A stretch of DNA of 5,004 nt, from positions 1 through 5,004 of the forward strand of contig CAYGZY010000188.1 of assembly GCA_964354485.1 (NCBI GenBank), in the 5' to 3' direction. A program made the position numbers and the translations under genes. The notes below the pieces were generated by a model. The model did no database searches. It was given only the letters and a program-made list of their open reading frames with translations, and had not been told where the DNA came from. This DNA is from CAYGXH01 sp964354485. GTDB taxonomy: Bacteria; Bacteroidota; Ignavibacteria; UBA10030; SZUA-254. This document shows, one piece after another, positions 1 through 5,004 of this stretch (position 1 is its first letter; each line of letters starts with the position of its first letter).

Positions 1-74
1 TTACAGTCGTTAATATTGACAATGGTTTCGGCGCAGGCTTTGCCGCCAGTATCATAAACAAACTAAACGGTTAA
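1..74 (+). CDS. larB: LarB C-terminal end (nickel pincer cofactor biosynthesis), 5' truncated
   Basis: Reading from base 3, 23 codons run to a TAA at 72-74 and end in VVNIDNGFGAGFAASIINKL plus NG. The block VVNIDNGFGAG followed by a small helix is what I recognise as the C-terminus of LarB, a PurE/AIR-carboxylase-like protein. In the known pathway LarB carboxylates and hydrolyses nicotinic acid adenine dinucleotide, the first step toward the nickel-pincer nucleotide cofactor of lactate racemase-type enzymes (LarA family); it acts in the cytoplasm. Only the tail is present, so the catalytic part cannot be inspected and the call rests on this one motif. The next gene starts 19 nt downstream on the same strand, which suggests cotranscription. 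PurE itself is a less likely alternative because its C-terminus does not carry this motif as far as I know. Confidence 0.75.
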   Translation, partial: TVVNIDNGFGAGFAASIINKLNG

Positions 75-93
75 CGAAGATAGTTGTACAGCC

Positions 94-1479
94 ATGCTCG
101 GCGACAACAAAAAAATACACTACTCTGAATCCATATTAGAGACAATAGGGCGCACACCGCTCATTAAACTCCGCGCAGTCATAAAAGATCAGCGGGGTCA
201 TTTTTTTGCCAAGCTCGAAAGTTTCAATCCGGGGGGATCGGATAAGGATCGCTCCGGTCTCGCGATTATAGAGGATGCGGAACGCGAGGGCAGATTACAC
301 CGGGGTGGTACGATTGTCGAAGCCACTTCCGGAAATATGGGCATCGGACTTGCAATCGCAGCGGCCGTCAAAGGGTACAAATGTGTTTTTACAATTCCCG
401 ATAAAACGAGTCAGGAAAAAATTCAGATCCTCCGGGCATACGGCGCGGAGGTCATAGTAACTCCGGCCGAAGTGCCTCATGATTCTCCGGAAAGTTACAT
501 TGAAGTTGCCAAGCGTATCGTACGGGAAACTCCGAATTCTATTCTCGCTAATCAATTTTATAATCCTATTGTCTCCGAAATCCATGCACGGACAACAGGA
601 CCCGAACTCTGGGAAGAGACAGAGGGTCAGATTGACTATTTCGTCGCGGGAATCGGGACCGGCGGTACGATTTCCGGTATCGGGAAATTTCTCAAGGAAA
701 AAAATCCTGCAGTGAAGATCATCGGAGTCGATCCGCACGGATCTTTTATACACGACCAGTACCGCCGTGCATCTCCGAAAGCGGTCGGAAAGAGTTACAA
801 GTTAGAAGGAATTGGTCAGAATTGGCTCCCTGCAGTTCTCGATTTCGACGTCATCGACGATATGATTGACGTTAGCGACAAGGAAGCATTCCTGATGACC
901 CGGCGTCTCTGCCGTGAGGAAGGGCTATTCCTCGGCGGATCTTCCGGCGCCGCCATGGCCGGTGCGCTGAAGTACGCATCTCACATGAACGAAAACAACG
1001 TCATGGTGATCCTGATGCCGGACAGGGGGGAACGATATCTGAGTAAGATTTTCAACGACAACTGGATGCGTGAACATGGTTTTCTAATTCCCGACAAGGT
1101 GACAGTCCGTTACGTTCTTCAGCGGAAAGGAACGGGACTATCGAAGCTTATCTGCGTTGAGTCATCGGCAACTCTACGAGTAGCGCTTGCACTCTTCAAG
1201 GAATATGATGTTTCGCAGCTACCCGTTCTTGATAAAGGAAAATCAGTAGGAAGAGTACTCGACAGCGATGTAATGTCCATCGTTCTGGAAGATTCATCGA
1301 AGCTTGATCTGCCCGTTTCAGCTATCATGGAGCCCTCTTTCCCTGTCATTGGCGTGAATGCCCCTATCGAACATGCAATTGATTTCCTCAAGAAGAAAGA
1401 TGCCGCAGTACTCATCGAAGAAAACCGCACTATCGTGGGCATCTTAACCAGATATGATGTTATTGAATTTCTCGCGTAG
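94..1479 (+). CDS. PLP-dependent cystathionine beta-synthase / cysteine synthase family enzyme with C-terminal CBS domain pair
   Basis: This 461-residue cytoplasmic enzyme belongs to the fold-type II PLP family. Residues 11-330 are the catalytic domain: NPGGSDKDR at 45-53 holds the Schiff-base lysine K51, TSGN at 78-81 is the substrate loop, GTGGT at 188-192 grips the PLP phosphate, and GGSSG at 281-285 supplies S283 for the pyridine nitrogen. Residues about 335-395 and 405-461 form two CBS domains (a Bateman module), which in relatives bind adenosyl ligands and tune activity; the second is the clearer one. The order catalytic domain then CBS pair, plus DSPES (130-134), VDPHGS (212-217) and YKLEGIG (235-241), favours cystathionine beta-synthase (serine plus homocysteine to cystathionine). 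The protein lacks the N-terminal haem domain of animal CBS. Some pocket residues look like O-acetylserine sulfhydrylase, so cysteine synthesis from sulfide is possible; hence no symbol. The ATG has no clear Shine-Dalgarno sequence, but no upstream start exists in frame after larB, and the protein aligns from this point. Confidence 0.88.
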   Translation: MLGDNKKIHYSESILETIGRTPLIKLRAVIKDQRGHFFAKLESFNPGGSDKDRSGLAIIEDAEREGRLHRGGTIVEATSGNMGIGLAIAAAVKGYKCVFTIPDKTSQEKIQILRAYGAEVIVTPAEVPHDSPESYIEVAKRIVRETPNSILANQFYNPIVSEIHARTTGPELWEETEGQIDYFVAGIGTGGTISGIGKFLKEKNPAVKIIGVDPHGSFIHDQYRRASPKAVGKSYKLEGIGQNWLPAVLDFDVIDDMIDVSDKEAFLMTRRLCREEGLFLGGSSGAAMAGALKYASHMNENNVMVILMPDRGERYLSKIFNDNWMREHGFLIPDKVTVRYVLQRKGTGLSKLICVESSATLRVALALFKEYDVSQLPVLDKGKSVGRVLDSDVMSIVLEDSSKLDLPVSAIMEPSFPVIGVNAPIEHAIDFLKKKDAAVLIEENRTIVGILTRYDVIEFLA

Positions 1480-1492
1480 GGGGAATCAGGTT

Positions 1493-1524
1493 TTTGCTTG
1501 AAATAAATATTTTTTGTACATTGG
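1493..1524 (+). promoter_or_regulatory. Candidate FCB-type promoter upstream of the EIIA gene
   Basis: TTTG at 1493-1496 is followed after 20 nt by TACATTGG at 1517-1524. This resembles the Bacteroidetes primary sigma consensus TTTG, about 19 nt, TAnnTTTG, with one mismatch in the second element. It lies in an AT-rich part of the only long intergenic gap, about 95 nt upstream of the EIIA start. A good sigma70-type pair at normal spacing was not found here. The match is short and could arise by chance, and the assignment of the organism to this group is itself inferred. Confidence 0.35.
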
Positions 1525-1542
1525 TTAGATTATTTGTAACCA
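1522..1542. repeat. Perfect 6-bp inverted repeat (possible operator) overlapping the candidate promoter
   Basis: TGGTTA at 1522-1527 and its exact reverse complement TAACCA at 1537-1542 flank a 9-nt AT-rich spacer (GATTATTTG). The left arm overlaps the end of the candidate -7 element. A 21-bp dyad with about 1.5 helical turns between half-site centres fits a dimeric repressor or activator site, but no regulator gene is visible in the window. It could equally be a weak hairpin in the transcript or chance in AT-rich DNA. Confidence 0.3.
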
Positions 1543-1553
1543 TATCTTGCGCA

Positions 1554-1578
1554 TCATTCAGGCATAATGCTGGGATGA
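1554..1578 (+). repeat. Imperfect hairpin in the leader of the EIIA gene
   Basis: TCATTCAGGCAT (1554-1565) can pair with ATGCTGGGATGA (1567-1578) across a single A. Of 12 positions, 9 are Watson-Crick pairs, 2 are G-U pairs and 1 (A against G) is mismatched; the innermost pair must open to give a 3-nt TAA loop. It lies 41 nt before the EIIA ATG and ends 24 nt before the AGGAG ribosome site, so it would be in the 5' untranslated leader. There is no run of T after it, so it is not a simple intrinsic terminator. Confidence 0.3.
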
Positions 1579-1602
1579 AGGCTCAATCGTCGCCATATCG
1601 TT

Positions 1603-1607
1603 AGGAG
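1603..1607 (+). promoter_or_regulatory. Ribosome binding site AGGAG, unusually far from the EIIA start
   Basis: AGGAG is the strongest Shine-Dalgarno match in the leader, but 12 nt separate it from the ATG at 1620, longer than the usual 5-9. A GTG at 1612, only 4 nt from it, is out of frame and opens just three codons, with its TGA stop overlapping the ATG (ATGA). Nothing upstream offers an in-frame start that would add family-like sequence, so the ATG at 1620 stands. Confidence 0.55.
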
Positions 1608-1619
1608 CAACGTGAATCC

Positions 1620-2090
1620 ATGAAAATCAGCGACATCCTCGAAGAAAAATTAGTGATTTCGAACCTTCCGGGAAAAACCAAAGAAGAAATAATCGAAACT
1701 TTGATCGATGTTGTCAGTCAGTCGCCAAAAGTACTCGATAAAGGAAAGGTCCGATCCGCAATCTTCGAGCGGGAGAAGATAATGTCCACGGGTGTCGGCA
1801 ACGGCTTCGCAATACCGCACGGTAAAACCGATGCCGTAACTGACATAGTGGCAGCTTTCGGAGTCACGGCAAATCCCATTCCCTATCAGTCGCTCGATGA
1901 GAAGCCTGTCCGTTTGGTATTTCTCCTAATTGGCAAGGACAATCTTGTCGGACCCCACATTAAGCTCCTGAGTCGGATTTCCAGACTCATGAACAAAGAG
2001 GAATTTCGCAACAAGCTTTTAGAAACCAAGACAGCAAAAGAAATTATTTCAACATTCGTACAAGAGGAAGCAAATTACACAGAAATGTAA
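1620..2090 (+). CDS. PTS EIIA-type protein (fructose-specific/PtsN-like, EIIA-2 domain)
   Basis: This 156-residue soluble protein is a single EIIA-2 domain, about the usual length for the family. The active-site block STGVGNGFAIPHGKT (56-70) contains H67, the histidine expected to take phosphate from HPr; a second conserved family histidine is H113 in GPHIK. It begins at its first residues as the family does (MKISDIL), so the ATG is well supported. In known systems such proteins either pass phosphate to a fructose or mannitol permease, or, like PtsN, act as a regulator of the nitrogen-PTS that binds target proteins according to its phosphorylation state. No permease EIIB/EIIC, HPr or enzyme I lies nearby, and the next genes are housekeeping ones, so a regulatory role is more likely (inference). 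It has its own leader with a possible promoter and two inverted repeats. I leave the symbol empty because ptsN and fruA-type domains cannot be separated here. Confidence 0.88.
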   Translation: MKISDILEEKLVISNLPGKTKEEIIETLIDVVSQSPKVLDKGKVRSAIFEREKIMSTGVGNGFAIPHGKTDAVTDIVAAFGVTANPIPYQSLDEKPVRLVFLLIGKDNLVGPHIKLLSRISRLMNKEEFRNKLLETKTAKEIISTFVQEEANYTEM

Positions 2091-2123
2091 TCCCGCTGCA
2101 TAGTCTGTGGTCTTCCTTTCCGG

Positions 2124-2140
2124 CGTTTCCATCCGAAACG
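2124..2140 (+). repeat. Short perfect hairpin between the EIIA gene and hisS
   Basis: CGTTTC (2124-2129) and GAAACG (2135-2140) pair perfectly around a 5-nt CATCC loop; a G-U pair (2123 with 2141) can extend the stem to 7. It lies in the 70-nt gap, 20 nt before the TTG start of hisS and 10 nt before its GGAG. No T tract follows, so a terminator is unlikely; it may be a leader structure, a processing site, or chance. Confidence 0.35.
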
Positions 2141-2150
2141 TACAGTTCGT

Positions 2151-2154
2151 GGAG
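2151..2154 (+). promoter_or_regulatory. Ribosome binding site GGAG that fixes the TTG start of hisS
   Basis: GGAG is followed by 6 nt and then TTG at 2161. The spacing is ideal, and the protein from this TTG begins at the normal N-terminus of HisRS (MKFKSIRGTKDILP), so the rare start codon is well supported. Confidence 0.75.
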
Positions 2155-2160
2155 TAGTAC

Positions 2161-3447
2161 TTGAAATTCAAATCAATAAGAGGCACTAAAGACATACTTC
2201 CCGATGATAGTTATCGCTGGCAGCGCGTTGAGTCAGCCATACGATCGGTGATGGAAGTTTTCAACTACCGCGAAATCCGCACTCCGGTGTTTGAAGAGAC
2301 TGCACTCTTCGAACGCGGAATCGGCGAGCAGACAGATATCGTGGGAAAAGAGATGTATACTTTCAGCGACAAGAGCGGGACTTCCATCACATTAAAACCC
2401 GAAATGACTGCCGGCGTGATGCGTTCCTATATTCAAAACAATCTCGGAGAGCAGCAGCCTCTCGTTAAGGTATACTACATCGCGCCGATGTTCCGCCAGG
2501 AACGACCGCAGGCAGGTCGGATGAGACAATTCCATCAGTTCGGCGCGGAAGCGATAGGCGGACTGAATCCTGCGATCGACGCTGAGATCATTGCCCTTTC
2601 GCTCGAAGTGTACCGGTCATTGGGCATCAAGAATTTCGAGCTCCGAATAAATTCAGTCGGATGTGCACTCTGCCGATCAAAATACAGGGATGCATTACAG
2701 AAATATCTTTATCCTCATCTTGAAAAACTGACGGAGGAAAGCCGGAAACGATTCGAAACGAATCCCTTCCGAATTCTCGATTCCAAAGACGAAGAGGACA
2801 GGGTCATAACGAAAGATGCTCCCTTGATGAAAGATCACCTCTGCCCGGCATGCGCCGAACATTTTACTGGTTTGCAAAAATATCTCACACTGCTCGACAT
2901 CGATTTTCTTGTTGACGGAAGAATAGTCAGGGGACTCGACTACTATACAAAAACCGCTTATGAAATCATCAGCAAGGACCTCGGCTCGCAGGATGCCCTT
3001 GCGGGAGGCGGACGATACGACCTCCTCGTGCAGGAGCTCGGCGGAAAACAAACGCCCTCCGTGGGATTCGCCGCAGGATTGGAACGACTTCTCATGGTGA
3101 TGGAAAAGCAAAAACTTAACATCGGTCCCGCACCCTCCCCGCGGGTTTTCATCATAGCAGCAGATGACGGCGGCCGACAGTGGTCTCTCACAAAAGCAAT
3201 CGAAATGCGGCGCCGTGGAATATCATGCGATATTGATTTCGTCGAGCGGAGCGTCAAATCTCAGATGCGTGAAGCGGACAGACAGCAAGCAGAGTATGTG
3301 ATCGTTATTGGTGAGGATGAAATTAACCGGCGTCAGGTCCGCATAAAAAACATGGTTGACGGAAGTGAGGAAGTCGTCGGATTTGACCGGATCATCAATT
3401 ATTTACTATCGGACGGAGACAGAGGTGAAAAGGGGAAAACGAGTTAA
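2161..3447 (+). CDS. hisS: Histidyl-tRNA synthetase (class II aminoacyl-tRNA synthetase)
   Basis: This enzyme charges tRNA-His with histidine using ATP, in the cytoplasm. Its 428 residues match the usual bacterial length. The N-terminal RGTKDILP (7-14) is typical; LKPEMTA (78-84) and the motif 2 region YYIAPMFRQERPQAGRMRQFHQ (start 105) build the ATP and histidine site; VRGLDYY (256-262) carries the family arginine R257 used in catalysis; AGGGRYD (281-287) and motif 3 VGFAAGLERL (301-310) complete it. About 325-415 is the anticodon-binding domain. Two CxxC pairs (C168/C171 and C228/C231) flank the insertion domain and could bind a metal; such cysteines are known in part of the family. The start is TTG, set by GGAG 6 nt upstream. 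The last 23 nt overlap the next gene in another frame, suggesting translational coupling. All key motifs are intact, so it should be functional. Confidence 0.97.
   Translation: MKFKSIRGTKDILPDDSYRWQRVESAIRSVMEVFNYREIRTPVFEETALFERGIGEQTDIVGKEMYTFSDKSGTSITLKPEMTAGVMRSYIQNNLGEQQPLVKVYYIAPMFRQERPQAGRMRQFHQFGAEAIGGLNPAIDAEIIALSLEVYRSLGIKNFELRINSVGCALCRSKYRDALQKYLYPHLEKLTEESRKRFETNPFRILDSKDEEDRVITKDAPLMKDHLCPACAEHFTGLQKYLTLLDIDFLVDGRIVRGLDYYTKTAYEIISKDLGSQDALAGGGRYDLLVQELGGKQTPSVGFAAGLERLLMVMEKQKLNIGPAPSPRVFIIAADDGGRQWSLTKAIEMRRRGISCDIDFVERSVKSQMREADRQQAEYVIVIGEDEINRRQVRIKNMVDGSEEVVGFDRIINYLLSDGDRGEKGKTS
3415..3418 (+). promoter_or_regulatory. Ribosome binding site GGAG inside the end of hisS, fixing a GTG start
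   Basis: GGAG followed by 6 nt and then GTG at 3425 has the same layout as the hisS start. It lies inside the hisS coding region and selects GTG 3425 over the in-frame TTG at 3356, which has no comparable site and would overlap hisS by 92 nt. Confidence 0.65.
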
Positions 3448-3835
3448 ACCGGTATTCCCGATCGAGTATCGCCTGCTGATTACTCCTGTGTGTAAAGAAA
3501 ATGAAAAGAAGTACGTGATATCGCTTGCATTGAGAACAACGAATGAATTTTCAAGCTTCCGCTACGAAATCATCGTAGAATCAGAATTGAACGACCGCAC
3601 GATACGTTTAAATATCCGCGGACTTCGCGCACCACATCTTTCAATACCGGGCAGCGGCCCGGCGGTGTACAAAACTGAATACCCCGATCTCAGGGGACAG
3701 TATGATCTCGTTATCGTCAAGCCCGGAAAAGAAGAAAACCTGTATAGTATCACGATTACAAAAAAACAAATATTGATCGGAAAAAATCCAAAGAAAAAAT
3801 TCGTCGACGTTGTGACATTAGCCGACGAATGGTAA
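3425..3835 (+). CDS. Conserved-looking beta-rich protein of unknown function, overlapping hisS
   Basis: I do not recognise this 136-residue protein. It begins at GTG, 6 nt after a GGAG, and overlaps the last 23 nt of hisS in the +1 frame, so translation is probably coupled. It has no signal peptide, membrane segment or cysteine motif (one Cys, C23). The start is basic (KRGKRVK, 2-8) and a lysine cluster stands at 120-125. Between them, alternating hydrophobic residues suggest about seven beta strands: 15-22, 30-38, 46-53, 59-65, 92-98, 106-112 and 126-132. The central segment IRGLRAPHLSIPGSGPA (64-80), rich in Gly and Pro, looks like a constrained loop. It ends in ADEW. A small all-beta or sandwich domain in the cytoplasm is the best structural guess. 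Its place between hisS and lgt says little about its job. It has good coding character and no better frame competes beyond the overlap, so it is likely a real gene. Confidence 0.75.
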   Translation: MKRGKRVKPVFPIEYRLLITPVCKENEKKYVISLALRTTNEFSSFRYEIIVESELNDRTIRLNIRGLRAPHLSIPGSGPAVYKTEYPDLRGQYDLVIVKPGKEENLYSITITKKQILIGKNPKKKFVDVVTLADEW

Positions 3836-3885
3836 TTACCGTACGGCTGCAGCGCCATCCATTCCAATCACAAAAATGACAAACA

Positions 3886-4713
3886 ATGTATCCGGAACTC
3901 TTTAAGATCGGTCCTTTTACGGTTCACAGCTTCGGCCTGATGATGGCAATCGGTTTCATTGTCGCAAGCTGGGTACTGACAAAAGAACTCAAACGGAGAA
4001 ATTGCGATCCCGCGATGGGAAGCACTATTACTTTACTTGCGGTCATCTTTGGCCTCGCAGGATCAAAACTGCTCTTTCTTCTGGAAGAATGGAAATATTT
4101 CATCCGCGATCCGCTTGGGGAAGCATTATCGCCGGCAGGATTGACATGGTATGGCGGATTTATTCTCGCCACAATTGCCATATGGGTCTATTCGCGCAGA
4201 AAGAAAGTCTCTTTTCTGACGATATGCGACGCTGCCGCACCAGCCCTTCTTATCGGCTACGGGATTGCACGAATCGGCTGCCACTTAGCCGGCGACGGGG
4301 ATTACGGCATGCCAACCGACTTACCATGGGGGGCTGAATATTCGAATGGTACCTACCCGCCATCGGTTGCTTTCAGGGATTTTCCGGAAATCGTGCAGAA
4401 ATACGGTGTCAACGGCGTGGTACCTGCCACCATCCGGGTACACCCGACACCGATATATGAATTTATTTTGTCACTTCTTTTGTTCCTACTATTGTGGGGT
4501 GTACGGAAGAAAATCCGTCTTAACGGAAACCTCTTTATGCTCTACCTCATAACATACGGCTGCATGCGCTTTATCGTGGAATATATCCGATTAAATCCCA
4601 GGATCCTCTTCGGACTTACGGAAGCTCAATTGCTGTCGATCGTCATAATTATATTCGGAGGGGCAGGCATCCTGATCCTCCGGCGGACAAACCAAAAAAC
4701 TATGTCACACTAA
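3886..4713 (+). CDS. lgt: Phosphatidylglycerol--prolipoprotein diacylglyceryl transferase
   Basis: Lgt is an inner-membrane enzyme that moves diacylglycerol from phosphatidylglycerol to the lipobox cysteine of prolipoproteins, the first step of lipoprotein maturation. The 275 residues have about seven hydrophobic segments, including near 14-32, 47-67, 86-102, 113-131, 192-206, 215-231 and 246-265. Family marks are the N-terminal MYPELFKIGPFTVHSFGL, YGGF at 89-92 (the place of HGGL in E. coli), the signature ARIGCHLAGDGDYG at 128-141 with the essential-type arginine R129, HPTPIYE at 186-192, RFIVEYIR at 228-235 (second arginine pair) and LTEAQ at 245-249. The E. coli signature asparagine N146 is matched here by C132, a change common in relatives. 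The ATG has no Shine-Dalgarno sequence; another ATG at 3876 is out of frame. It follows the unknown gene by 50 nt and precedes rlmB by 19 nt. Confidence 0.95.
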   Translation: MYPELFKIGPFTVHSFGLMMAIGFIVASWVLTKELKRRNCDPAMGSTITLLAVIFGLAGSKLLFLLEEWKYFIRDPLGEALSPAGLTWYGGFILATIAIWVYSRRKKVSFLTICDAAAPALLIGYGIARIGCHLAGDGDYGMPTDLPWGAEYSNGTYPPSVAFRDFPEIVQKYGVNGVVPATIRVHPTPIYEFILSLLLFLLLWGVRKKIRLNGNLFMLYLITYGCMRFIVEYIRLNPRILFGLTEAQLLSIVIIIFGGAGILILRRTNQKTMSH

Positions 4714-4732
4714 ATACTAACAGAATTGAATT

Positions 4733-5004
4733 ATGAACTTCGAGATGAACGACCACAACAATAAATTTCACAGCGAACGGCCCTCGCCGCTGCGCGTTGT
4801 ACACGACCGCAAACCGACGCTGGATATCATTGCCGGCAGAAATCCGGTAATTGAAGCTCTTCGCAGCGGACGCATAATCGAGAAAGTAGTTATACTCGCC
4901 GGTGTGCGGGGTTCTGCCATCGAAAAGATAAAATCCCTCGCGAAGAGAAACCGAGTACCATACGTGGAAGTCGGAAAAACGAAATTCCGCGATCTCGTGA
5001 GCGA
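4733..5004 (+). CDS. rlmB: 23S rRNA (guanosine-2'-O)-methyltransferase RlmB-like, N-terminal part, cut by window end
   Basis: The first 90 codons of a SpoU/TrmH-family enzyme are present and run off the window. Residues 33-90 (IAGRNPVIEALRSG at 33-46, then a KVVILAG strand and the IKSLAKRNRVPYVEV stretch) match the N-terminal L30e-like substrate-binding domain of RlmB, which 2'-O-methylates a guanosine in the peptidyl-transferase loop of 23S rRNA (G2251 in E. coli) using S-adenosylmethionine. The knotted SPOUT catalytic domain would lie downstream, so catalysis cannot be checked, and a sister family (TrmH/YacO-like) remains possible. About 30 residues before the domain form a polar, Asn/His/Arg-containing tail that looks disordered. 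The ATG at 4733 has no Shine-Dalgarno sequence; an in-frame ATG at 4745 is an alternative that would shorten the tail by four residues. The gene starts 19 nt after lgt and is probably cotranscribed. Confidence 0.85.
   Translation, partial: MNFEMNDHNNKFHSERPSPLRVVHDRKPTLDIIAGRNPVIEALRSGRIIEKVVILAGVRGSAIEKIKSLAKRNRVPYVEVGKTKFRDLVS

Noticed and set aside
295..753. Open minus-strand frame of 152 codons opposite the CBS-like gene
   Set aside because: It lies fully inside a clear enzyme gene, its translation has no family-like motif, and no ribosome site precedes it. It is a shadow of the real gene, like the other minus-strand frames at 1119-1442, 2695-3111, 2958-3257, 3562-3867 and 3924-4181.
2124..2150. 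Hairpin after the EIIA gene as an intrinsic terminator
   Set aside because: The stem is only 6-7 bp and no run of T follows it, so readthrough into hisS is more likely. No convincing intrinsic terminator was seen anywhere in the window.
3356..3424. TTG at 3356 as an upstream start for the gene that ends at 3835
   Set aside because: It would overlap hisS by 92 nt and has no good ribosome site. The GTG at 3425 has GGAG at ideal spacing, and the added 23 residues are simply hisS codons read in another frame.
3839..3852. Adjacent short palindromes CCGTACGG and CTGCAG before lgt
   Set aside because: Six- and eight-base palindromes are common by chance, and they show no spacing or placement that points to a regulator site.
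4002..4552. Two plus-strand frames (4002-4337 and 4346-4552) inside lgt
   Set aside because: They are out of frame with an intact lgt carrying all its signature motifs, and their translations are Arg/Ser/His-rich without recognisable domains.
1..5004. Defence, mobile or otherwise novel multi-gene system
   Set aside because: All but one of the genes belong to known housekeeping or metabolic families, the strand and spacing are uniform, and there are no transposase, integrase, repeat-array or toxin-antitoxin features.

Overview
The window looks like an ordinary chromosomal stretch of a bacterium. It is densely packed, all on the plus strand, and made of housekeeping and metabolic genes. I see no mobile element, CRISPR array, rRNA or tRNA gene, and no system that looks new. 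The protein sequences suggest the Bacteroidota/Chlorobiota/Ignavibacteriota (FCB) group. The hints are the LKPEMTA form of the HisRS motif, a cystathionine-synthase-like enzyme with a C-terminal CBS pair, an Lgt of the GDGDYG/LPWG type, and ATG-started genes without a Shine-Dalgarno sequence. This placement is an inference from memory, not a search result.

Layout: (1) 1-74, the last 23 codons of larB (nickel-pincer cofactor synthesis). (2) 94-1479, a PLP-dependent cystathionine beta-synthase/cysteine synthase with two CBS domains, 19 nt after larB. (3) 1480-1619, the only sizeable intergenic gap (140 nt), holding a possible FCB-type promoter and two inverted repeats. (4) 1620-2090, a PtsN/fructose-type EIIA protein. 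(5) 2161-3447, histidyl-tRNA synthetase starting at TTG. (6) 3425-3835, an unrecognised beta-rich 136-residue protein starting at GTG and overlapping the end of hisS by 23 nt. (7) 3886-4713, lgt, the membrane enzyme that puts diacylglycerol on prolipoproteins. (8) 4733-5004, the start of an RlmB-type 23S rRNA 2'-O-methyltransferase, cut by the window edge.

How the genes may work together: larB and the CBS gene probably form one transcript, and the other genes from the EIIA gene to rlmB probably form a second one. The second group mixes regulation (EIIA), translation (hisS, rlmB) and envelope biogenesis (lgt), which is typical of growth-linked housekeeping clusters rather than one pathway. The points most worth a second look are the unknown gene overlapping hisS, the mixed active site of the CBS-like enzyme, the structured leader of the EIIA gene, and the split between start codons with and without a Shine-Dalgarno sequence.
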